Shown one piece after another: positions 9,505-16,824 of a DNA stretch of 16,824 nt. The DNA is taken from the NCBI RefSeq assembly GCF_000003605.2, contig NW_003150163.1, forward strand, positions 1 through 16,824. Reading direction: 5' to 3'. The position numbers and the translations under genes are program-made. Source of the stretch: Saccoglossus kowalevskii. Its lineage: Eukaryota > Hemichordata > Enteropneusta > Harrimaniidae. Numbering within the stretch: position 1 is the stretch's first letter; each line of letters opens with the position of its first letter. The notes below the pieces were generated by a model, which saw nothing but the letters and a program-made list of their open reading frames with translations, was not told the origin of the DNA and did not search any database.

Positions 9505-11857
9505 GGTAACCATCGTGGCGAGTAACATGCGCATTGCCAATACCGTTGCTAACCACCGTGGTGAGTAACATGCTCATTACCAAAAACACTACTAACCATC
9601 GTGGTAAGAAACATGCTCATTACCAATACCGTTACTAATCATCGTGGTGAATAACATGCTCATTACCAATACCGTTGCTAACCATTATGGTGAGTAACAT
9701 GCTCATTACCAATACCGCTACCGACCATCGTGGTGAGTGAAATACACTTCACCAATACAGTTGCTAACCATCATGGTGAGTAACATACTTATTACCAATA
9801 CCGTTGTTAACCATCGTGGTGAGTAACATGTTCATTACCAATACCGTTGCTAACCATCGTGGTGAGTAATGTGCTCATCACCAATACCACTGCTAACCAT
9901 CGTGGTGAGTAACATGCTCATCACCAATACCGTTGTTACTTACAATGGAGAGTAACATGCTCATTACCAATACCACTGCTGACCATCGTGGTGAGTAACA
10001 TGCTCATTACCAATACCACTGCTGACCATCGTGGTGAGTAACATACTCATTACCCATACCGTTGCTAACCATCACGGTGAGTAACATATTAATTACCAAT
10101 TTCGTTGCTAACCATCATGGACAGTATCCTGCTCATTACAATACTGTTGCTAACCATCGTGGCGAGTAACATGCTCATTACCAATACCGTTGCTATCCAT
10201 AATGCTGAGTAACATGCTCATTACCAATACCACTGCTAACCATCGCGGTGAATAACATCCTCATTACCAATATCACTGCTAACCATCGTGGTGAGTAACA
10301 TACTCATTACCAATTACATTGCTAACCATCATGGAGAGTAACATGCTCATTACGAATACCGTTTCTAACCATCATGGAGAGTAACATGTTCGTTACCAAT
10401 ACCACTGCTAACCATCGTGGTGAGTAACATGCTCATTACCAATACCACTGCTAACCATCGTGGTGGATAACATTCTCATCACCAATACCGTTGCTAACTA
10501 CCATGGGGAGTAACATGCTCATTACCTTTATCACTACTATACCATCGTGGTGAGTAATATGCCCATTACCAATACCGTTGCTAACCACCATGGTGAGTAA
10601 CATACTCATTACCATTACCGTTGCCAACCACCGTGGTAGATAACATTCTCATCACCAATACCGTTGCTAACTACCATGGAGAGTAACATGCTCATTATCA
10701 TTACCACTGCTAACCATCGTGGTGAGTAACATGATCATTACCAATACCGTCGCTAACCATCATGGTGAGTAACATACTCATTACCAATACCGTTGCTAAC
10801 CATCGTGGCGAGTAACATGCGCATTACCAATACCGTTGCTAACCATCATGGTGAGTAACATGCTCATTACCAATACCGTTGCTAACCATCGTGGTGAGTA
10901 ACATGATGCTCATTACCAATGCCACTACTAGCCATCTTGGTGAGTAACATGCTCATTACCAATACCACTGCTGACCATCGTGGTGAGTGACATTCTCATT
11001 ACCAATATCGTGGTTAGCCATGGCAAAGGGTAACGTGCTTATTACCAATACCGTTGCTAACCATCGTGGCAAGTAACATGCTCATTACCAATACCACTGC
11101 TAAGCATTGTGGTGAGTAACATACTTATTACCAATACCGTTGCTAACCATCATGGTGAGTAACATACTCATTACCAATTCCGTTGCTAACCATCATGGAC
11201 AGAAAATTGCACATTACCAATACCACTGCTAACCATCGTTGTGAGTAACATGCTCATTACCAATACCACTGCTGACCATCGTGGTGAGTAATATACTCAT
11301 CACCACTACCGTTGATAACCACCATGGTGAGTAACATACTCATTACCAATACCAATGCTAACCATCGTGGTGAGTAACTTGCTCATTACTAATGCCGTTG
11401 CTAACCATCGTGGTGAGTAACATGCTCATTACCAAAACCACTGCTAACCATCGTGGCGAGTAACATGCTCATTGCCAATACCGTTGCTAACCACCGTGGT
11501 GAGTAACATGCTCATTACCAATTCCACTGCTAACCGTCGTGGTGAGTAACATGCTCATTACCAATACCGCTGCCGACCATCGTGGTTAGTGACATACTCA
11601 TTACCAATACCGTTGCTAACCATCATGGTGAGTAACATACTCATTAACAATACCGTTGCTAACCACCGTGGCGAGTAACATTCGCATTGCCAATACCGTT
11701 GCTAACCACCGTGGTGAGTAACATGCTCATTACCAATAACACTACTAACCATCATGGTAAGAAACATGCTCATTACCAATACCGTTGCCAATCATCGTGG
11801 TGAATAACATGCTCATTACCAATACCGTTGTTAACCATCGTGGTGAGTAACATGCTC
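9490..11857. repeat. 2.4-kb duplicated block, copy 2 (shift 8607)
   Basis: This is the partner of 883-3250. Its first half (9490-10750) is repeated a third time at 14870-16130 with a shift of 5380. Those two copies share substitutions absent from the copy near the window start: GTGCTCATCACC, TTGTTACTTACAATGG, ACAGTATCC, CCATAATGCTG and ACCTTTATC. This supports a more recent common origin for the 9.5-kb and 14.9-kb copies. The second half (10750-11857) has only the 2140-3250 partner in this window. Confidence 0.87.
10898..10914. repeat. 46-bp monomer with a 3-bp insertion, second copy
   Basis: This is the partner of the 46-bp unit at 2291-2307, with the same inserted bases and the same following GCCACTACTAGCC unit. 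No third copy exists, because the 14870-16130 block breaks off before this point. Confidence 0.9.
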
Positions 11858-11940
11858 ATTACCAATACCGTTGCTAACCATCGTGTTGAGAAACATGCTC
11901 ATTACCAATACCATTGCTAACCATCGTGGTGAGTAACGTA

Positions 11941-12623
11941 CTCATCACCAATACCGTTGTTAATTACAATGGAGAGTAACATGCTCATTACCAATACCAC
12001 TGCTGACCATCGTGGTGAGTAACATGCTCATTACCAATACCATTGCTAACCATCTTGGTGAGTAACATGCGCATTACCAAGGCTGTTGCTGACCATCGTG
12101 GTGAGTGACATACTCATTACCAATACCGTTTCTAACCACCATGGTGGGTAACATAATCATTACCAATAACGTTAATAACAATCGTGGTGAGTAACATGCT
12201 CATTAACAATACCAATACTAACCATCGTGGTGAGTAACTTGCTCATTACCAATACCACTGCTGACCATCGTGGTGAGTAACATGCCCATTACCAATACCA
12301 CTGCTAACCATCGTGGTGACTTACATACTCATTAACAATGCCGTTGCTAACCATCATGGTGAGTAACATACTCATTGCCAATTCCGTTGTTAACCGTCTT
12401 GGTGAGTAACATACTCATTACCAATTCCGTTGCTAACCATCATGAGACAGAACCCTGCACATTACCAATACCACTTCTGACCATCGTGGTGAGTAATATA
12501 CTCATTACCAATACCGTTGATAACCACCATGGTGAGTAACATACTCATTACCAATTCCGTTGCTAACCATTATTGACAGTAACATGATCATTACCAATAC
12601 CGCTGCTAACCATCGTGGTGAGT
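11941..12623. repeat. 0.7-kb duplicated block, copy 2 (shift 3142/3143)
   Basis: This is the partner of 8799-9480, in the same order: the TTAATTACAATGG unit, the AGGCTGTTGC unit, the GGGTAACATAATC unit, the TTAACAATGCCG unit and the TTATTGACAG unit. It carries a 1-bp insertion at about 12442. Its AGGCTGTTGCTGACCATCG unit resembles the 6401 version more than the TCGC version at 8938, so the copy may have been patched by exchange. Confidence 0.83.
12080..12265. repeat. AGGCTG-GGGTAACATAATC marker block, copy 5
   Basis: AGGCTGTTGC lies at 12080 and GGGTAACATAATC at 12146. It is part of the 11941-12623 duplication. It has CAATACTAACC where the other copies have CAATGCTAACC. Confidence 0.84.
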
Positions 12624-12647
12624 AACATGTTCATTACCAATGCCGTT
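12472..12647. repeat. TTATTGACAG marker block, copy 4 of 4
   Basis: The anchor TAACCATTAT is at 12564. It matches copy 3 at a shift of 3143 and is part of the 11941-12623 duplication. It has ordinary GAGTAAC where copies 1 to 3 have GAGTTAC, which indicates loss by mutation or by exchange with a neighbouring unit. Confidence 0.82.
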
Positions 12648-12711
12648 GCTAACCATCGTGGTGAGTAACATGCTCATTACCAAAAACACTGCTAACCATC
12701 GTGGTGAGTAA

Positions 12712-14305
12712 CATGCTCATTACCAATACCGCTGCCGACCATCGTGGTGAGTGACATACTCATTACCAATACCGTTGCTAACCATCATGGTGAGTAACAT
12801 ACTCATTAACAATACCGTTGCTAACCACCGTGGCGAGTAACATTCGCATTGCCAATACCGTTGCTAACCACCGTGGTGAGTAACATGCTCATTACCAATA
12901 ACACTACTAACCATCATGGTAAGAAACATGCTCATTACCAATACCGTTGCTAATCATCGTGGTGAGTAACATGATCATTACAAATACCACTGCTGACCAT
13001 CTTGGTGAGTAATATACTCATTACCAATACCGCTGCTAACCATCATGGAGAGTAACATGCTCATTACCAATACCGTTGTAAACCATCATGGTGAGCAACA
13101 TGCTCATTACCAATACCGTTGCTAACCATCGTGGTGAGTACCATGCTCATTACCAATACCACTACTAACCATCGTGGTATGTAACATGCTCGCTACCAAT
13201 ACCGTTGCTAACCATTATAGTGAGTAACATGCTCATCACCAATACCACTGCTGACCATCTTGGTGAGTAATATACTCATTACCAATACCGCTGCTAACCA
13301 TCATGCTGAATAACATACTCCTTACCAATTCCATTGCTAACCATCATGGAGAGTAACATGCTCATTACCAATACCGTTGCAAACCATCATGGTGAGCAGC
13401 ATGCTCATTACCAATACCGTTGCTAACCATCGTGGTGAGTACCATGCTCATTACCAATACCACTACTAACCATCGTGGTAAGTAACATGCTCATTAACAA
13501 TACCGTTGCTAACCATCATAGTGAGTAACATGCTCATTACCAATACCACTGCTGACCATCTTGGTGACTAATATACTCATTACCAATACCGCTACTAACC
13601 ATCATGGTGAATCACATACTCATTACCAATACCGTTGCTAACCATCATGGTGAGTAACATTATCATTACAAATACAACTGCTAACCATCGTGGTCAGTAA
13701 CATGCTCAATACCAATACCACTGCCGACCATCGTGGTGAGTAACATGCTCATTACCAATAACAATGCTAACCATCATGGTGAATAACTTACGCATTACCA
13801 ATTCCGTTGCTAACCATCATGGACAGTAACATGCTCATTACAAATACCACTATTAACCGTCGTGGTAAGTAACATGCTCATTACCAATACCATTGCTAAC
13901 CATCGTGGTGAGTAACATGCTCATTACCAAGGCTGTCGCTGACCATCGTGGGGAGTGACATACTCATTACCAATACCGTTTCTAACCACCATGGTGGGTA
14001 ACATAATCATTACCAATAACGTTAATAACAATCGTGGTGAGTAACATGCTCATTAACAATACCAATGCTAACCATCGTGGTGAGTAACATGCTCATTACC
14101 AATACCACTGCTGACCATCGTGGTGAGTAACATGCTCATTACCAATACCACTGCTAAGCATCGTGGTGAGTAACATGCTCATTACCAATACCGTTGCTAA
14201 CTACCATGGAGAGTAACATGCTCATTACCAATACCGTTTCTAACCATCATGGAGTGTAACATGTCCGTTACCAATACCACTGCTAACCATCGTGGTGAGT
14301 AACAT
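12712..14305. repeat. 1.5-kb duplicated block, copy 2 (shift 9425)
   Basis: This is the partner of 3330-4880. It holds one extra monomer at about 12870-12912 (ACCACCGTGG to CACTACTAACC), which is absent from the earlier copy. At 14306 the partnership changes: the sequence goes on with CATGCGCATTGCC and CCACCTTGGTGGG, which match 317-350 rather than 4881 onward. Position 14305 is therefore a junction between two source blocks. Confidence 0.87.
13930..14115. repeat. AGGCTG-GGGTAACATAATC marker block, copy 6
   Basis: AGGCTGTCGC lies at 13930 and GGGTAACATAATC at 13996. It lies in the 12712-14305 duplication and matches copy 2 at a shift of 9425. It is 1850 bp after copy 5, that is 43 units plus 1 bp. 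Like copy 1, it has TAACATGCTC rather than TAACTTGCTC near its right end. Confidence 0.84.
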
Positions 14306-14450
14306 GCGCATTGCCAATACCGTTGCTAACCACCTTGGTGGGTAACATTCTCATCACCATTACCGTTGCTAACTACCATGGAGAGTAACATGCTCATTAC
14401 CATTACCACTTCTAACCATCGTGGTGAGTAACATGCTCATTACCAATACC

Positions 14451-16128
14451 GTTGCTAACAATATCATGGTGAGTAACATACTCATTACCAATACCGTTGC
14501 TAACCATCGTGTCGAGTAACATGCGCATTACCAATACCGTTGCTAACCATCGTGGCAAGTAACATGCTCATTAGCAATACCACTGCTAAGCATCGTGGTG
14601 AGTAACATACTCATTACCAATACCGTTGCTAGCCATCATGATGAGTAACATGCTCATTAACAATACCGTTGCTAACCATCATGGTGAGAACATACTCATT
14701 ACCAATTCCGTTGCTAACCATCATGGACAGAAACCTGCACATTACCAATACCACTGCTAACCATCGTGGTAAGAAACATGCTCATTACCAATACCGTTGC
14801 TAACCACCTTGGTGAGTAACATGCTCATTACCAATAACACTACTAACCATCATGGTGAGTAACATACTCATTACCAATACCGTTGGTAACCATCGTGGCG
14901 AGTAACATGCGCATTGCCAATACCGTTGCTAACCACCGTGGTGAGTAACATGCTCATTACCAAAAACACTACTAACCATCGTGGTAAGAAACATGCTCAT
15001 TACCAATACCGTTACTAATCATCGTGGTGAATAACATGCTCATTACCAATACCGTTGCTAACCATCATGGTGAGTAACATGCTCATTACCAATACCGCTA
15101 CCGACCATCGTGGTGAGTGAAATACACTTCACCAATACAGTTGCTAACCATCATGGTGAGTAACATACTTATTACCAATACCGTTGTTAACCATCGTGGT
15201 GAGTAACATGTTCATTACCAATACCGTTGCTAACCATCGTGGTGAGTAATGTGCTCATCACCAATACCACTGCTAACCATCGTGGTGAGTAACATGCTCA
15301 TCACCAATACCGTTGTTACTTACAATGGAGAGTAACATGCTCATTACCAATACCACTGCTGACCATCGTGGTGAGTAACATGCTCATTACCAATACCACT
15401 GCTGACCATCGTGGTGAGTAACATACTCATTACCCATACCGTTGCTAACCATCACGGTGAGTAACATATTAATTACCAATTTCGTTGCTAACCATCATGG
15501 ACAGTATCCTGCTCATTACAATACTGTTGCTAACCATCGTGGCGAGTAACATGCTCATTACCAATACCGTTGCTATCCATAATGCTGAGTAACATGCTCA
15601 TTACCAATACCACTGCTAACCATCGCGGTGAATAACATCCTCATTACCAATATCACTGCTAACCATCGTGGTGAGTAACATACTCATTACCAATTACATT
15701 GCTAACCATCATGGAGAGTAACATGCTCATTACGAATACCGTTTCTAACCATCATGGAGAGTAACATGTTCGTTACCAATACCACTGCTAACCATCGTGG
15801 TGAGTAACATGCTCATTACCAATACCACTGCTAACCATCGTGGTGGATAACATTCTCATCACCAATACCGTTGCTAACTACCATGGGGAGTAACATGCTC
15901 ATTACCTTTATCACTACTATACCATCGTGGTGAGTAATATGCCCATTACCAATACCGTTGCTAACCACCATGGTGAGTAACATACTCATTACCATTACCG
16001 TTGCCAACCACCGTGGTAGATAACATTCTCATCACCAATACCGTTGCTAACTACCATGGAGAGTAACATGCTCATTATCATTACCACTGCTAACCATCGT
16101 GGTGAGTAACATGATCATTACCAATACC
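14451..16128. repeat. 1678-bp higher-order repeat unit, first complete copy
   Basis: The segment beginning GTTGCTAACAATATC at 14451 begins again at 16129, and everything from 16129 to the window end follows 14451-15146 at a shift of exactly 1678. That is 39 units of 43 bp plus 1 bp. Anchors are GCTAGCC (14628/16306) and TGAAATACACTTCACC (15118/16796), and the last bases of the window (TTGCTA at 16819-16824) align to 15141-15146. The two copies looked identical or nearly so by eye over about 695 bp. This is the only directly adjacent, long higher-order repeat seen. Confidence 0.87.
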
Positions 16129-16130
16129 GT
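14870..16130. repeat. Third copy of the 9490-10750 subfamily (shift 5380)
   Basis: Anchors TGAAATACACTTCACC (9738/15118) and GCTATCCAT (10192/15572) both give a shift of exactly 5380. The private substitutions ACCTTTATC, CCATAATGCTG and ACAGTATCC are shared only between these two copies. The match ends abruptly near 16130, where this copy continues with a 45-bp AACAATATC unit instead of CCGTCGCTAACC. That point is a recombination junction, and it is also the start of the repeated 1678-bp unit. Confidence 0.85.
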
Positions 16131-16824
16131 TGCTAACAATATCATGGTGAGTAACATACTCATTACCAATACCGTTGCTAACCATCGTGTCGAGTAACAT
16201 GCGCATTACCAATACCGTTGCTAACCATCGTGGCAAGTAACATGCTCATTAGCAATACCACTGCTAAGCATCGTGGTGAGTAACATACTCATTACCAATA
16301 CCGTTGCTAGCCATCATGATGAGTAACATGCTCATTAACAATACCGTTGCTAACCATCATGGTGAGAACATACTCATTACCAATTCCGTTGCTAACCATC
16401 ATGGACAGAAACCTGCACATTACCAATACCACTGCTAACCATCGTGGTAAGAAACATGCTCATTACCAATACCGTTGCTAACCACCTTGGTGAGTAACAT
16501 GCTCATTACCAATAACACTACTAACCATCATGGTGAGTAACATACTCATTACCAATACCGTTGGTAACCATCGTGGCGAGTAACATGCGCATTGCCAATA
16601 CCGTTGCTAACCACCGTGGTGAGTAACATGCTCATTACCAAAAACACTACTAACCATCGTGGTAAGAAACATGCTCATTACCAATACCGTTACTAATCAT
16701 CGTGGTGAATAACATGCTCATTACCAATACCGTTGCTAACCATCATGGTGAGTAACATGCTCATTACCAATACCGCTACCGACCATCGTGGTGAGTGAAA
16801 TACACTTCACCAATACAGTTGCTA
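16129..16824. repeat. 1678-bp higher-order repeat unit, second copy, cut by the window end
   Basis: These are the first 696 bp of a second tandem copy of the unit that starts at 14451. The order of odd units is preserved: the 45-bp AACAATATC unit, GTGTCGAGTAAC, GTGGCAAGTAAC, CATTAGCAATACC, GCTAGCC, the 42-bp GTGAGAACATAC unit and GTGAAATACACTTC. The window stops inside the unit, so whether the 1678-bp period continues downstream cannot be seen. Confidence 0.87.

Larger units (their letters stand above)
13996..16130. repeat. Long duplicated block, copy 2 (partner at 7-2130)
   Basis: This is the partner of the block at the window start, with the same order of rare monomers: GGGTAACATAATC at 13996, AACAATATC at 14457, GCTAGCC at 14628, TGAAATACACTTCACC at 15118 and GCTATCCAT at 15572. 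From about 14870 onward it is closer to the 9490-10750 copy than to the copy at the start. It shares CCATAATGCTG, ACAGTATCCTGC and ACCTTTATC with 9490-10750, where the first copy has CCATCATGCTG, ACAGTAACCTGC and ACCATTATC. The block is therefore a composite of at least two sources, or the first copy diverged separately. Confidence 0.85.
1..16824. repeat. 43-bp tandem satellite array, about 391 units, spanning the whole window
   Basis: Every line of the window is a variant of one 43-bp unit in head-to-tail order and constant orientation. For example, the ACCATCG landmark at 4861 recurs at 4904. Most-conserved landmarks in order are GCTAACCATCGTGGTGAG, TAACATGCTCATTACCAA and TACCGTT. The consensus carries a stop in every frame: TAA in forward frames 1 and 3, TAG and TAA in reverse frames 1 and 3. 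The remaining frame on each strand is open for one unit only, because 43 is not divisible by 3. Common variants are CGTGG/CATGG/CTTGG, CCGTTG/CCACTG/CCGCTG, CATGCTC/CATACTC and TAACC/TGACC/TAGCC/TAAGC. No unique sequence interrupts the array and neither edge is reached. Long non-coding satellites of this type are typical of eukaryotic heterochromatin. The family and species are not recognised. Confidence 0.98.

Noticed and set aside
1-16824. CRISPR array
   Set aside because: The repeats are directly adjacent with no unique spacers. All 43 positions recur from unit to unit, and no cas gene is present.
1-16824. Coding tandem repeat, such as a repetitive surface or silk-like protein
   Set aside because: The unit length is not a multiple of 3 and stops occur in every frame on both strands of the consensus.
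1-16824. Telomere or simple-sequence repeat
   Set aside because: The unit is 43 bp and complex. No run of a short telomeric or microsatellite motif was seen.
1-16824. tRNA, rRNA or other structured RNA gene
   Set aside because: No cloverleaf, conserved rRNA motif or long hairpin was seen. The only dyads are short arms of 4 to 8 bp within units.
1-16824. Transposon ends, LTRs or target-site duplications at block edges
   Set aside because: Block edges fall inside ordinary units in register with the array. No terminal inverted repeat, poly-A tail or transposase fragment was seen.
1-16824. Bacterial iteron origin or partition-site array
   Set aside because: The length and copy number are far beyond iteron or parS arrays, and no replication or partition gene is present.

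Overview
The whole window is one uninterrupted tandem-repeat (satellite or minisatellite) array. The unit is 43 bp, which gives about 391 units in 16,824 bp, all in the same orientation, and the array runs off both edges. No protein-coding gene, RNA gene, transposon, CRISPR array or unique-sequence island was found. A typical unit reads, in consecutive landmarks on the + strand, GCTAACCATCGTGGTGAG, then TAACATGCTCATTACCAA, then TACCGTT; it is about 44% G+C. Stop codons close all six frames of the consensus and 43 is not a multiple of 3, so the array is non-coding by construction. The only two open frames above 60 codons are explained by unusual monomers that shift frame past, or mutate, the stops.

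A clean satellite of this length points to a eukaryotic chromosome: centromeric, pericentromeric, subtelomeric or other heterochromatin, or a large minisatellite locus. Nothing in the sequence identifies the species, and no flanking DNA is present to place the locus. Two CpGs per unit, with many variants of the CpG-to-TpG/CpA kind, would fit a methylated eukaryotic repeat; this is inference.

The array is not a monotonous run. Monomers differ by subtype (CGTGG, CATGG or CTTGG core; CCGTTG or CCACTG tail; CATGCTC or CATACTC middle; TAACC, TGACC or TAGCC start). Rare length variants (42, 45 and 46 bp) and distinctive substitutions act as bar-codes. Tracking them by hand shows a mosaic of long duplicated blocks: about 883-3250 with 9490-11857 (shift 8607); 3488-4880 with 12913-14305 (shift 9425); 7-2130 with 13996-16130 (shift 13989, later 13987); 341-1326 with 5166-6106 (shift 4825, later 4780); 8799-9480 with 11941-12623 (shift 3142/3143); 9490-10750 with 14870-16130 (shift 5380); and a 1678-bp unit at 14451-16128 that begins again at 16129 and runs to the window end.

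Several shifts are exact multiples of 43 (903, 1591, 1978, 2537, 3827); the others differ from a multiple by a few bases, as expected from the few odd-length monomers between copies. This is the pattern expected from repeated in-register unequal exchange or segmental amplification. The interest of the window lies in this amplification history, not in a gene system. All block boundaries are by eye and good to about one monomer.
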